DNA of 64,000 nt from Paraperibacillus esterisolvens. Lineage in GTDB: Bacteria; Bacillota; Bacilli; Bacillales; DSM-1321. Within the stretch, counting starts at the first letter, position 1. Each line of letters opens with the position of its first letter. The position numbers and the translations under genes were made by a program. Of this stretch, positions 24,313-32,728 are shown piece after piece. The stretch covers positions 2,604,001 through 2,668,000 of the forward strand of contig NZ_CP143545.1 in assembly GCF_046237625.1 (NCBI RefSeq), written 5' to 3'. The notes below the pieces were generated by a model. It saw only the letters and a program-made list of their open reading frames with translations. It made no database searches and had not been told where the DNA came from.

Positions 24313-24900
24313 TTATGACTCTTTAAGTATTTTAATATGCTTAATCATATCATCAAGCGGAAAGTCTGCATTTCCCTTATAGGTTTTTACAACTTTCCCT
24401 TCCTGGCTGACTAGGGCAAATTCCGTCCCATGAATCACTTGATCTCCGCTCGCTGGCTTTTTCACCAGCATGTGAAAGCTGTCAGCTGAAAATTTTTCAA
24501 TGAAACTTTGTGAATATCCAGTGAGAAAGCTCCAGTTTCGGTAGTCCGCCTGAAATTTACTTCCGTATGTTTTCAAGGCACCGGGATTATCTGCGGCGGG
24601 ATCAATGCTGAAAGAGACAAGATGTACGTCTTCATACAGCTTTTCCTTTTTTAACTCCTGCTGGAGCTTTGACATGTTTGCTGTCATAGGCGGGCAGACT
24701 GTCGTGCAGTTAGTAAATATGAAATCTGCCACCCAGATCTTTCCCTTCAATTTCTTTTCGGTGAAAGGTTTCCCATCCTGGCTGACAGCCTTAAATGTCC
24801 CCACCGGGTAATCCAGCTCCCCGGGAATCCCGCTATTTGAACAGGAAGCCAGCACCATGATTGCAAGGCATGCCATTAATATTTTATTCCATTTCTTCAT
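24313..24900 (-). CDS. ypmQ: SCO1/SenC-type copper chaperone lipoprotein
   Basis: 195 residues. Lipobox VLASCSNS, then a thioredoxin-like fold with the copper-binding CxxxC motif in FTNCTTVCPPM and the distal His in GDQVIHGTEFALVS. SCO proteins deliver copper to the CuA site of cytochrome c oxidase. B. subtilis YpmQ (BsSco) is the characterised homologue and lies in the same ypmQ-ypmR-ypmS order. Strong call. Confidence 0.93.
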   Translation of the reverse strand: MKKWNKILMACLAIMVLASCSNSGIPGELDYPVGTFKAVSQDGKPFTEKKLKGKIWVADFIFTNCTTVCPPMTANMSKLQQELKKEKLYEDVHLVSFSIDPAADNPGALKTYGSKFQADYRNWSFLTGYSQSFIEKFSADSFHMLVKKPASGDQVIHGTEFALVSQEGKVVKTYKGNADFPLDDMIKHIKILKES

Positions 24901-25055
24901 CGGGGCTCATCCTCATTTGTCAGTTTCTCCTATCATTTTAACAAAAGATCGGCATCCTTCCTATACTTATCCCGGATGCCCTTAATGGGAGGAAGCTGAA
25001 TATTTCAGCAGGATATTTATAAAGCTAATAAAAACATCAGGAAAGGATTATTAAA

Positions 25056-25556
25056 ATGATCAAAAAAACTTCAGCTTTCGTTACTGCATGCATGCTCGGG
25101 TGCGCCTTGTGCAGCGCCGCCGCATATGCATACAACCCGCCCAACCAAGTTAATCACTGTCATTTTCACCACAGCAATAGGGGCGGTGATTTGAAGGAGG
25201 AAACACAATCAAGGGATGTTCTTCCTGAATTTCTTAATGGAAGACCTCCCCATATCAAAAAAATTTATCAGGAAGCGGTTCACCACAAAAAACTATTGAA
25301 CTATATCCCCTGCTATTGCGGCTGCTATGAATCTGCCGGGCATATGGATACCTATCAATGCTTTATCGCCAAGGAGCTGCCGAACGGCCGCATCCTATGG
25401 GATGAGCATGCCGCAAATTGCGGAATCTGCCTTGATACGGCACATACTGCCATTTTGAACTTCAAAGAAGGAAAAACTATAAAAGAAGTCAGGAAAATCA
25501 TAGATGAACGATATAAAAAAGGATTTAAAAAGCCGACTCCGACTCCGCTGCCCTAA
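25056..25556 (+). CDS. Exported PCYCGC-motif protein
   Basis: 166 residues with an N-terminal Sec signal (VTACMLGCALCSAAAYAY). The family hallmark is PCYCGCYESAGHMDTYQCF followed by CGICLDTAHTA, giving six clustered cysteines plus histidines. PCYCGC proteins are exported or lipid-attached in Bacillales and are thought to bind metal, possibly copper, but this is not established. RBS AGGAAAGGA lies before the ATG. It is divergent from the SCO copper chaperone gene, 155 bp away. Confidence 0.85.
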   Translation: MIKKTSAFVTACMLGCALCSAAAYAYNPPNQVNHCHFHHSNRGGDLKEETQSRDVLPEFLNGRPPHIKKIYQEAVHHKKLLNYIPCYCGCYESAGHMDTYQCFIAKELPNGRILWDEHAANCGICLDTAHTAILNFKEGKTIKEVRKIIDERYKKGFKKPTPTPLP

Positions 25557-25585
25557 AGACAGCCGTCTGAAGCCAGCCCTGTTTT

Positions 25586-26428
25586 TTAATCGAAATAATA
25601 CATAAGGGCAAAAGCACCTGCACCAGTATGTGTACTCACAATAGGGGTGGTAAAACCAAGGGAAACATCCTCAATTCCAGTTGACCTGGTAATCGAGTCA
25701 ATCACCTTCAGGGCAATCTCTTCCCCCCTGGCATGAGCGACTCCCACCCCTTTTATATGGCCGGAATTGAAGTCCTCGGTAAATTGTCTGGTCAAATACT
25801 TGACGACTTGTGACCCGCTCCTTGCTTTGGCAAGAGGCTGGAGCACCCCTTCCTCAAGCAGGGCGATCGGCTTTATGTTGAGCAATGAACCAAGGAAGGC
25901 ATTGACTTTTCCGACCCTTCCGCCTTTGACAAGATTGTCAAGGGTATCCACCATGATATAGAGGCGGGTATGACTTCGTATGTAATCAAGCCGCTCGAGG
26001 ATTTCTTCCATCGATTTCCCCTGCTCTGCCATTTGTGCAGCCTCCACCACTTGAAAACCGAGACCTCTCGATATGTAATTCGAATCCCAGACAGTTACAT
26101 CTTCTTCAGCCATTCCCGCTGCGCTTTCTGCGGACCTGACTGTACCGCTGAGTCCTGCTGTCATATGTATGGATAAAATGCGGCTTCCATCTGCCCCGAG
26201 CTTTTTATACGCTTCAAGAAATGCTCCTGCGGGCGGCTGTGAGCTTTTCGGCAGTTCTCTGGAATCTGCCATTTTATCAAGAAATTCTTCAGGTGTGATG
26301 TCCACACCATCTTCATAGGACTCGCCATCTATCGAGATAGTCAGCGGCACCACTTCAATATTATACTTTTTTAATACCTCCGCCGGGAGGTCTGAGGTTG
26401 AATCTGTCACAATTTTGATTTGACTCAC
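25586..26428 (-). CDS. DegV-family fatty-acid-binding protein (FakB-like)
   Basis: 280 residues, GTG start after AGGATGTGAATG. The DegV fold binds a fatty acid and presents it to the kinase FakA for phosphorylation. Motifs: IVTDSTSDLPAEVLKKYNIE, EDGVDITPEEF, SSQPPAGAF, IHMTAGLSGTVRSAESAAG, GRVGKVNAFLGSLLNIKPI and the C-terminal THTGAGAFALMYY. A second DegV protein is encoded at 40018-40866. Fatty-acid specificity cannot be read. Confidence 0.92.
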   Translation of the reverse strand: MSQIKIVTDSTSDLPAEVLKKYNIEVVPLTISIDGESYEDGVDITPEEFLDKMADSRELPKSSQPPAGAFLEAYKKLGADGSRILSIHMTAGLSGTVRSAESAAGMAEEDVTVWDSNYISRGLGFQVVEAAQMAEQGKSMEEILERLDYIRSHTRLYIMVDTLDNLVKGGRVGKVNAFLGSLLNIKPIALLEEGVLQPLAKARSGSQVVKYLTRQFTEDFNSGHIKGVGVAHARGEEIALKVIDSITRSTGIEDVSLGFTTPIVSTHTGAGAFALMYYFD

Positions 26429-26536
26429 TAAACATTCACATCCTGATCATATACAATTCCATATCATTATACCTTTATAGATAGAGTATTAAAACCTATA
26501 TAACAAGGACAGGCCTTTCATAAAAGGGATTTCCAG

Positions 26537-26567
26537 TAAAAAAAGAGAGCCGGCGAAGGGCTCTCTC
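26537..26567 (-). terminator. Terminator after the DUF2535 gene
   Basis: Minus-strand GAGAGCC-cttcgcc-GGCTCTC followed by a seven-T run, overlapping the stop codon at 26566. Confidence 0.85.
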
Positions 26568-26814
26568 ATGCATTATTTTTTAGTTCATGCTTTTTGAATA
26601 ACTTTTGATAAACAGGCCATTTTAACTCTTTTTTCAGGTGCTCCCTGAACGAATAACTTGCCGCCCTGCTTTCGGTATAAACGGTTTTAATGAAGCGCTC
26701 CAGGCGTGTTGATATCATGAAATGAAAGGTGCTATCTTCCTCCAATACTGGAATCTCAGTAATTTTTACCTTCTGCCCATTGTCATTTTTGAACTCCAGG
26801 CTTTTAAATAGCAA
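26566..26814 (-). CDS. ypmP: YpmP-like protein (DUF2535)
   Basis: 82 residues from TTG at 26812-26814, with AGAGGA nine bases upstream. Sequence MLFKSLEFKNDNGQKVKITE ... YQKLFKKHELKNNA. Size and position between ilvA and ypmQ correspond to B. subtilis YpmP, a DUF2535 protein of unknown function. Soluble, basic, no cysteines. Named mainly by synteny. Confidence 0.65.
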   Translation of the reverse strand: MLFKSLEFKNDNGQKVKITEIPVLEEDSTFHFMISTRLERFIKTVYTESRAASYSFREHLKKELKWPVYQKLFKKHELKNNA

Positions 26815-26924
26815 AGTATCAATCCTCTTTTTTCACCGTTTAACCATATTATACACGAAATTGGGGTGCTTATCATGTCATTTCCTGCCAAAAAATATTT
26901 TTAATTTAGGGCTGTTTTCACATA

Positions 26925-27190
26925 ACATGCAGCTGTTGGAAAAGAACGCTGCAGGCACTGACCCTGCCCGGGGCGGGCGGTGTGCCTCCCCGGCTTTGAC
27001 AGCGGTTCCTCACCTGTCCCGCTGCTCCCAAAAGAACGGAGAACGGTGCGTTTCAAACTAAATAAATGCATGCAGAATGATGAAGAAATCTATTGGGCAT
27101 AAAAGATTTTTGAAAAGCAGCGACCGATAAAGAAGACTTGCTGATTGGCGGGCGATTGCTGTGACAGAAGCTTAGCCGCACTTATGAAGG
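26925..27190. repeat. Dispersed intergenic repeat, copy B
   Basis: Same block order as copy A at 9281-9560. CGCTGCAGGCACTG, GGCGGTGTGCCTCCCCGGC, CTCACCTGTCCCGCTGCTCC, CGGAGAACGGTGCGTTTCAA, GAAAAGCAGCGACC, GACTTGCTGATTGGCGGGCG and GACAGAAGCTTAGCCGCA occur with matching spacing. It fills the gap between the DUF2535 gene and tatC; no gene is supported there. Confidence 0.7.
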
Positions 27191-27253
27191 AACCCGATCA
27201 AGCCAACGTCCTTTCAGCCAGGGACCCTATTCCACCCCGTTTTGGACTTAGTT

Positions 27254-28000
27254 TCATTCAGAAAGTTCCCCTTCAAGTCCTGAATCCTCCTGCTTTTTCA
27301 TTTTCCTTTTATAAACCACTTTTGACAGCGTGATACTCAACTCATATAGAAGCAGCAACGGAATGGCCACAATGATATCTGAGGTCACTTCCGGAGGAGT
27401 TATGGAAATTGCAACGATTATGAGTACAAAATAAGCATATTTCCTTATCTTTGAAAGCACAAACGGGTTTATGATTCCGATCGAGGTCAAAAACATAATA
27501 ACAACTGGAAGCTCAAAAAGAATCCCGAATGGAAGCGTCATATGAAGAAGGAACTTGAAATATTTATCCGCTGTATAGCTTTCAACTACCAAATCTCCGG
27601 TTAAGCTCATGAGAAACTCAAGCACGGTCGGGAAAATGACAAAATAACCAAAACAAAGTCCGGCCAAAAATAAAACAAAGAGAGCCGGAATGTAATTCAA
27701 GGTGATCCTCTGTTCTCTTGGAGTGAGGGCAGGCTTAACAAACAGCCAAATCTGAAGCGCAAGCATAGGGATGGCAGCCGTCAGGGCAGCCACTCCTGCC
27801 AGGGACATATAAATCCATATCATATCACTTGGGCCAAGAACTACTAATTTAAAGTCAATATCCCTTACAAACCATTTATAGATATCCTTGACATATATAA
27901 AAGCCACAATGAAAAATAGTAAAAATGAAACGGCTGAGATGATGATCCTCTTCCGCAGTTCTCCTAAATGTTCAGTCAGGTGCTGTTCCTTATCCTGCAT
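27254..28000 (-). CDS. tatC: Twin-arginine translocase subunit TatC
   Basis: 248 residues from ATG at 27998-28000 (MQDKEQHLTEHLGELRKRII); an upstream GTG has no RBS. Six membrane helices with the TatC signatures EHLGELRKRIIIS, FVKPALTPREQR, and the conserved Glu of loop 2 (LPFGILFELPVVIMFL). TatC receives twin-arginine signal peptides and assembles with TatA to export folded proteins. It is 115 bp downstream of tatA, forming a minimal TatAC system typical of Bacillus. Confidence 0.95.
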   Translation of the reverse strand: MQDKEQHLTEHLGELRKRIIISAVSFLLFFIVAFIYVKDIYKWFVRDIDFKLVVLGPSDMIWIYMSLAGVAALTAAIPMLALQIWLFVKPALTPREQRITLNYIPALFVLFLAGLCFGYFVIFPTVLEFLMSLTGDLVVESYTADKYFKFLLHMTLPFGILFELPVVIMFLTSIGIINPFVLSKIRKYAYFVLIIVAISITPPEVTSDIIVAIPLLLLYELSITLSKVVYKRKMKKQEDSGLEGELSE

Positions 28001-28115
28001 GGTAATCGTCACGCCTTTCTTTTGAAGCCGGCTATATGTAATCACACTAAAAAAGGTGCAAGATAGCCTGATCTCACACCCGCCTTCTTTTCATATACAC
28101 ACTTTTAGCCGCCCA

Positions 28116-28307
28116 TTATTTCCCGGGCTTAGGCTCTTCTTTCACGTCATCAATCACATCATTGGAAAGATCGCGTGCCGACTTCTTGAATTCTCTTAAC
28201 GTATCACCGAAAGCACGTCCAATTTCAGGCAGCTTTTTGGGCCCGAAAATGATGAGAGCAAGCGTTACGATCAGGATTAATCCTGGAACCCCTATATTTG
28301 ATAACAC
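28116..28307 (-). CDS. tatA: Twin-arginine translocase subunit TatA
   Basis: 63 residues from GTG at 28305-28307, preceded by AAAGGGGATG. This start gives the normal TatA N terminus (V/M-LSNIGVPGLILIVTLAL); the longer open frame would add an unusual 26-residue extension. One membrane helix, the FGPKKLPEIGRAFGDTLREF hinge and amphipathic helix, and a charged tail ending EEPKPGK. TatA oligomers form the passage for folded Tat substrates. Confidence 0.92.
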   Translation of the reverse strand: MLSNIGVPGLILIVTLALIIFGPKKLPEIGRAFGDTLREFKKSARDLSNDVIDDVKEEPKPGK

Positions 28308-28414
28308 GGAAACATCCCCTTTACTTAGACTGTCATTTGCCAAAGATGGAAAAGACGCATCGAAAAATTTTCCTGCTCCCCTCATTGTAACTGATACTCT
28401 ATTTGTATTTCAAT

Positions 28415-29683
28415 CTAAATCAGCAAGTTAAATAGATTGCTGTCCTTATTCACTTCCGTAAACGGGAATGCTTTCTTTTGCATCCGCTCTACAAGCCCCG
28501 GGTAGTCTTCCTTTTTCTTCAATTCAATCCCTACCAGGGCGGGACCGCTCTCTTTATTGTTTTTCTTCGTATACTCAAACCGTGTAATATCATCATCAGC
28601 ACCCAGTACTTCATCAAGAAATTCCCTCAATGCACCAGCCCTTTGCGGAAAATTCACGATGAAGTAATGCAGCAGGCCTTCATAAAGAAGGGAGCGTTCT
28701 TTGATTTCCTGCATGCGGTCAATGTCATTGTTGCCGCCGCTTATGATACATACGACCGTCTTCCCTTTTATCTGCTCTTTGTATAAATCCAGTGCGGCAA
28801 CAGAAAGGGCGCCTGCCGGCTCGGCCACTATGGCATGTTCATTATACAGTTCCAGGATAGCAGAACATACCTTTCCTTCAGGAACTGCTGCAATATCATC
28901 CACAACACCTTTTGCAATCTCATATGTTTTCTGACCCACACATTTCACAGCTGCACCATCGACGAATTTGCTTATTTGCGGCAGGGCCACTGGACCTCCA
29001 TCCTCAAAGGCAGCTTTCATGGAAGCGGCCCCTGCGGGTTCCACACCGATACATTTGGCACCCGGCGAAATGCTTTTTATGTAGGTACCCACACCGGAAA
29101 TAAGCCCTCCTCCGCCAATACCCGCAAAGAGATAGTCGATGTCGTCTTCACAATCATTCATGATCTCTACAGCGACGGTACCCTGGCCGGCAATAACCAT
29201 CTCATCATCAAAGGGATGGATGAATCTTCTGTTTTCTTTTTCTGCACATTTTACGGCCTCTTCAAAGGAATCGTCAAATGTATCGCCAGTTAAAATGACC
29301 TCAATTTCATTTCTTCCGAACATTTTCACCTGGTTGACCTTCTGGCGCGGAGTCGTGGCCGGCATAAAGATTTTACCGTGTATTCCAAGTTCCCTGCAGG
29401 CAAATGCCACTCCCTGGGCATGGTTGCCTGCGCTGGCACAGACCACTCCATTTTCGACCTGTCCAGCCTTCAATGACTTCATATGGTAAAAGGCCCCGCG
29501 CAGCTTGAAGGAACGTATAAGCTGGAGATCTTCCCTTTTAAGGTAAACCTGACAGCTGTATTTTTCTGAAAGACGTTCATTCCGCTGCAGGGGGGTATGG
29601 AAGACAATGTCCTTAAGGTTCCGGTGAGCGATCAGGATGTCTTCCACATTGAGCGTTCTCCTCGTTTCAGCTGTCTGGTTCAT
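28415..29683 (-). CDS. ilvA: Threonine ammonia-lyase (threonine deaminase), biosynthetic
   Basis: 422 residues. IlvA converts threonine to 2-oxobutyrate and ammonia, the first step to isoleucine. The PLP lysine is in IRSFKLRGAF, with the glycine-rich PLP phosphate loop AGIGGGGLISG and the SGGNND segment. The C-terminal ~90 residues form a single ACT-like regulatory domain (FIVNFPQRAGALREFLDEVL), the short-form architecture of Bacillus IlvA. A CodY-like box lies about 97 bp upstream of the start. Position upstream of ypmP matches B. subtilis. Confidence 0.95.
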   Translation of the reverse strand: MNQTAETRRTLNVEDILIAHRNLKDIVFHTPLQRNERLSEKYSCQVYLKREDLQLIRSFKLRGAFYHMKSLKAGQVENGVVCASAGNHAQGVAFACRELGIHGKIFMPATTPRQKVNQVKMFGRNEIEVILTGDTFDDSFEEAVKCAEKENRRFIHPFDDEMVIAGQGTVAVEIMNDCEDDIDYLFAGIGGGGLISGVGTYIKSISPGAKCIGVEPAGAASMKAAFEDGGPVALPQISKFVDGAAVKCVGQKTYEIAKGVVDDIAAVPEGKVCSAILELYNEHAIVAEPAGALSVAALDLYKEQIKGKTVVCIISGGNNDIDRMQEIKERSLLYEGLLHYFIVNFPQRAGALREFLDEVLGADDDITRFEYTKKNNKESGPALVGIELKKKEDYPGLVERMQKKAFPFTEVNKDSNLFNLLI

Positions 29684-29779
29684 TGTTTTCTCCTCTTTTC
29701 ATCTGTGTTTTTATTGCTTTAAATCAATATAGGATAGATAATCTGTAAATTATAACATGGCAAAGTGAAAAATCAACTG

Positions 29780-29794
29780 ATTTTTCTAAAAATT
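29780..29794 (-). promoter_or_regulatory. CodY-like box upstream of ilvA
   Basis: Minus strand AATTTTTAGAAAAAT matches the CodY consensus AATTTTCWGAAAATT at 13 of 15 positions. IlvA is a known CodY target in B. subtilis, where CodY represses branched-chain amino-acid synthesis in rich conditions. Confidence 0.5.
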
Positions 29795-29856
29795 TGGCTA
29801 ACTTATGTTAAGGTGTATATAACCGGGCAAATAAGAAATAGTATGGAAATAAGGGG

Positions 29857-30099
29857 GTGACCAGCCTGGAATACTCACTATGTGCCCTGGATTCGGCCAT
29901 GCCGGTAGAAATAACTCTGGATGAAGACAACGGGAGATATATGGTTCGGAAAAGCGATACGAGCGGGGAAGTATTCAATTCAGCTTCCGAATTAATTGAA
30001 TGGATCACACACAATTTCAGGGAAGAACAGTTTTGTACTCCTGAGGAATTTCGCGGCATTCTTAAAGAGCTGCAGGAATATGGCGGTAAAAAACCATGA
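29857..30099 (+). CDS. Unrecognised acidic protein with ambiguous start
   Basis: 80 residues if started at GTG 29857: MTSLEYSLCALDSAMPVEIT ... EELQEYGGKKP-like acidic, soluble sequence. The best Shine-Dalgarno in the region, AAGGGGGTGA (29851-29860), overlaps that GTG and is placed five bases before a CTG at 29866. So either GTG is used with a weak site, or translation starts at CTG (LEYSLCALDS), or at ATG 29899. The family is not recognised. It lies divergently to ilvA and convergent to thyA, with a shared terminator. Confidence 0.6.
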   Translation: MTSLEYSLCALDSAMPVEITLDEDNGRYMVRKSDTSGEVFNSASELIEWITHNFREEQFCTPEEFRGILKELQEYGGKKP

Positions 30100-30118
30100 G
30101 GTTCTCTAAAAGATTTCT

Positions 30119-30158
30119 CAAAAAGACTCAGGCTGCTAAAGCTGGCCTGAGTCTTTTT
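30119..30158. terminator. Terminator between the 80-residue gene and thyA
   Basis: AAAAGACTCAGGC ... GCCTGAGTCTTTTT with a ten-base loop; A-run and T-run on both sides make it bidirectional. Confidence 0.85.
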
Positions 30159-30170
30159 GAATTATATAAG

Positions 30171-31127
30171 TCATACTGCAACCGGGGCTTTTATCGGACC
30201 ATGCGGCTGATAATCTTTGATCCTGATGTCTTCCATTTCAAAATCAAACACAGACTTAACTTCTTTGTTGAGGGACAAGGAAGGAAGCTGCCTGGGTTCC
30301 CGGCTCAGCTGTTCCTTCACTTGCTCCAAATGATTTACATAAAGATGTGCATCCCCGATAGTGTGGATGAATTCACCCGGCTTCAGGCCGCATTCATGGG
30401 CTATTAGATGGGTAAGCAGGGCATAGCTTGCAATATTAAACGGGATGCCCAGGAATACGTCCCCGCTTCTCTGGTACAGCTGGCAGGACAGTCTGCCTTC
30501 TGACACATAAAATTGAAACATCGTATGGCATGGAGGCAGGGCCATGCCTGGTATGTCTTCTGGATTCCAGGCTGAAACGATCAAGCGCCTGGAATCCGGA
30601 TTATTTTTTATAGATTCAATAACATCCTTCAGCTGGTCCACTGCCCCTCCCTTCGCAGTTTCCCACTCCCTCCATTGTTTCCCATATACAGAACCAAGTT
30701 CTCCATACTTGCCGGCAAATATGCTGTCCTCCAGAATCCTTTCCTTGAAAATTTCCATCTGTCCGGAATAAATTTTGTTGAACTCAGCATCTGCTTGCGA
30801 CCTGATCCCGAAATCCGTCATATCAGGTCCGATGTAATCAGGGCTATCAACCCATCTCTTGAACGCCCATTCGTTCCAGATATTATTATTATGCTGAAGC
30901 AGATAGCGGATATTGGTGTCTCCCTTTATAAACCATAAGAGCTCACTTGCTATAAGCCTGAATGGAATCCTTTTTGTAGTAAGAAGCGGAAACCCCTCCT
31001 CCAGATTAAAGCGCATCTGATAGCCGAAAATAGACAGGGTTCCTGTACCTGTTCTGTCTTCCTTTTTAATCCCCTGTTCCAGGATGTGGCTGCACAGTCC
31101 TAGATATGTAAGTTCACTTTGGCTCAT
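30171..31127 (-). CDS. thyA: Thymidylate synthase
   Basis: 318 residues. Makes dTMP from dUMP with methylene-tetrahydrofolate. Motifs: EDRTGTGTLSIFGYQMRFNL, LLTTKRIPFRLIASELLWFI, the catalytic Cys in MALPPCHTMFQFYV, SCQLYQRSGDVFLGIPFNIA and IGDAHLYVNHL. It is the long form with the ~50-residue insertion after the small-domain start, as in Lactobacillus casei, unlike B. subtilis ThyB (264 residues). The dfrA gene that usually follows is absent. RBS AAAGGAGCACC. Confidence 0.96.
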   Translation of the reverse strand: MSQSELTYLGLCSHILEQGIKKEDRTGTGTLSIFGYQMRFNLEEGFPLLTTKRIPFRLIASELLWFIKGDTNIRYLLQHNNNIWNEWAFKRWVDSPDYIGPDMTDFGIRSQADAEFNKIYSGQMEIFKERILEDSIFAGKYGELGSVYGKQWREWETAKGGAVDQLKDVIESIKNNPDSRRLIVSAWNPEDIPGMALPPCHTMFQFYVSEGRLSCQLYQRSGDVFLGIPFNIASYALLTHLIAHECGLKPGEFIHTIGDAHLYVNHLEQVKEQLSREPRQLPSLSLNKEVKSVFDFEMEDIRIKDYQPHGPIKAPVAV

Positions 31128-31291
31128 ATTGGTGCTCCTTTCTCCATGCGGAAATCCATTACTTCCTCTAGTATTATACTAATGGAAATCGTGTCAGTTG
31201 AAAACTTGTAATCTTTAGTGTTCCGTCCCACTGTGACATTCCGGCCTTCTTTCTCATATACATGAGTACTTAAGAAGCGAAGGTGGATGTA

Positions 31292-31537
31292 ATGAGAATT
31301 TATAACAAGCAAGAATTGCTGCAGCAGGATCCTGAAATGGCCGCCGATGTTTTTGAAGTCTGGGGATCCAGCCTTTTCGTCTATCTTGATCTGGCCATAT
31401 TTGCTGTACTATTTGGCCTTATGCTTTTTTCCATAGGAGAACCACTTCTGGTCATCATCTGCATCCCTGCTATATTCTTCCTGGTTTTCCTTTTGGCGTA
31501 CAGATTTCTCATTAAGAACAGGGAAAATTCAGGCTGA
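31292..31537 (+). CDS. Small two-helix membrane protein
   Basis: 81 residues from ATG at 31292, with AAGGTGG seven bases upstream. A charged N terminus (MRIYNKQELLQQDPEMAADV) is followed by two hydrophobic helices (FVYLDLAIFAVLFGLMLFSI; LLVIICIPAIFFLVFLLAYR) and a short basic tail. No family recognised. It lies between thyA and ypjP and ends before a terminator. Confidence 0.7.
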   Translation: MRIYNKQELLQQDPEMAADVFEVWGSSLFVYLDLAIFAVLFGLMLFSIGEPLLVIICIPAIFFLVFLLAYRFLIKNRENSG

Positions 31538-31592
31538 GGCCAATGAAAGCACGCATTTACATGCCGCGGGCACTGGACCGGCACGGCGTATT

Positions 31593-31627
31593 TAAAAAGG
31601 AGTCTGCCGGCGGCAGCACTCCTCTTT
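31593..31627. terminator. Terminator between the membrane protein gene and ypjP
   Basis: GGAGTCTGCC-ggc-GGCAGcACTCC, with TTTTT on the minus strand directly after the ypjP stop. Confidence 0.75.
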
Positions 31628-32228
31628 AATGTGCGGTTGTATTCCAATTTGGAGGGGTGTTTTTATCCCAGTAAATCCTTCCAAGGTCATGATGGGATGC
31701 AAATTGATCCTTTGCTGTGTGATAATGGAAATTAAACCAGTAGCCTTCAAGCGGCGGCTGTTCCCTGCGCACGTGGAATTTCACCAATGTATTTCCGGAT
31801 GTTCTGCTGGTGATATTAAAAATCCTCTCACCGCTGCCGCCTGCCGGGTTTTCTGTGATTTCCAGATTTTGGAGCTCTTCGTCAGAAAGGCCAGAGGAAA
31901 CCTGTTCAATGGCCAGTTCCATTCTTGGAAGGATCAGTTCTTTGAATTCCTTCTCAATCCTCGGCTTTATTTTAGTGCCAAACTTCTGATAGCTGATTAT
32001 TTCAGCCTGCTGCTGAAAGGTTTGGAGGAGCTCATCACGTGAATAGTAAATGCTCGACTCCACTTCAGCTTTTCTTTTGGAATCGGCAAAAGAGTCCTTA
32101 TTCTGGCCCTGCCCTTTACTGGCATTCGCTTCCTGCAGCCAATGGAATTCTGAAGGGGTGATTGTACCAAAGGTCAGAAGCGAAATAAGAATCACCAGAC
32201 TCTTTTTAATCCATCTCTGTAATTGCAT
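31626..32228 (-). CDS. ypjP: YpjP-like exported protein
   Basis: 200 residues with an N-terminal hydrophobic signal/anchor (SLVILISLLTFGTITPSEFH). The conserved C terminus (EGYWFNFHYHTAKDQFASHH followed by DLGRIYWDKNTPPNW) is typical of YpjP. The function is unknown. RBS AAAGGAGGTCCTGC. Position between thyA and ypiP agrees with B. subtilis. Confidence 0.82.
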   Translation of the reverse strand: MQLQRWIKKSLVILISLLTFGTITPSEFHWLQEANASKGQGQNKDSFADSKRKAEVESSIYYSRDELLQTFQQQAEIISYQKFGTKIKPRIEKEFKELILPRMELAIEQVSSGLSDEELQNLEITENPAGGSGERIFNITSRTSGNTLVKFHVRREQPPLEGYWFNFHYHTAKDQFASHHDLGRIYWDKNTPPNWNTTAH

Positions 32229-32415
32229 GCAGGACCTCCTTTTCTGCCGCGCTGATCTTTAAACGGTAAGTGAATAATTTGGGTGGATATTCACATTATA
32301 TACGATATTGCAGAAAAAAAGGTTTCAAAAACTGAATATTGGTAAAAAGAATTGAGTAACCTGCTTTTGCTTCATTAAACATACATAATTGAAATGATAA
32401 TTGAGGAGGATGGCC

Positions 32416-32487
32416 ATGCATATCGCTTTTGGAATCATCAGCTTTTTGATGTTATTTTATTTTTGCTTCCTGACGGTCACCGATTAA
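32416..32487 (+). CDS. 23-residue hydrophobic micropeptide
   Basis: ATG CAT ATC ... TAA encodes MHIAFGIISFLMLFYFCFLT then VTD. The RBS GAGGAGGATGGCC is among the strongest in the window and a perfect terminator begins at the stop codon, so a short transcript dedicated to this peptide is likely. One membrane helix, one cysteine. It could be a membrane micropeptide or regulator of a membrane complex; no family recognised. Confidence 0.6.
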   Translation: MHIAFGIISFLMLFYFCFLTVTD

Positions 32488-32526
32488 AAAGTGGATGTCC
32501 CAAAATGATTGGGACATCCACTTTTT
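32486..32526 (+). terminator. Terminator after the 23-residue gene
   Basis: AAAAAGTGGATGTCCCA-aaatga-TTGGGACATCCACTTTTT, a perfect long stem starting at the stop codon. Confidence 0.9.
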
Positions 32527-32728
32527 ATGACTGAATATAACTTCTATCTACAGGCAGATATATTTTACATAAAGTCAAAGCTAAAGGAGTGGAGCAGACC
32601 CGCTTTAGAGATGTCATAGAGTATTTTTATAAAATCCCTATCTTTTCTCCTGCTTTTTTCATCAAGATCACTCAATTTCTATTGCCAGATAAGCATCAGA
32701 ACTACCCCTATATGCTTACTCGGGGATC

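Noticed and set aside
29684..29856. T-box leader in front of ilvA
   Set aside because: No specifier loop, AGGGTGGNACCGCG block or antiterminator could be found; only the CodY-like box stands out.
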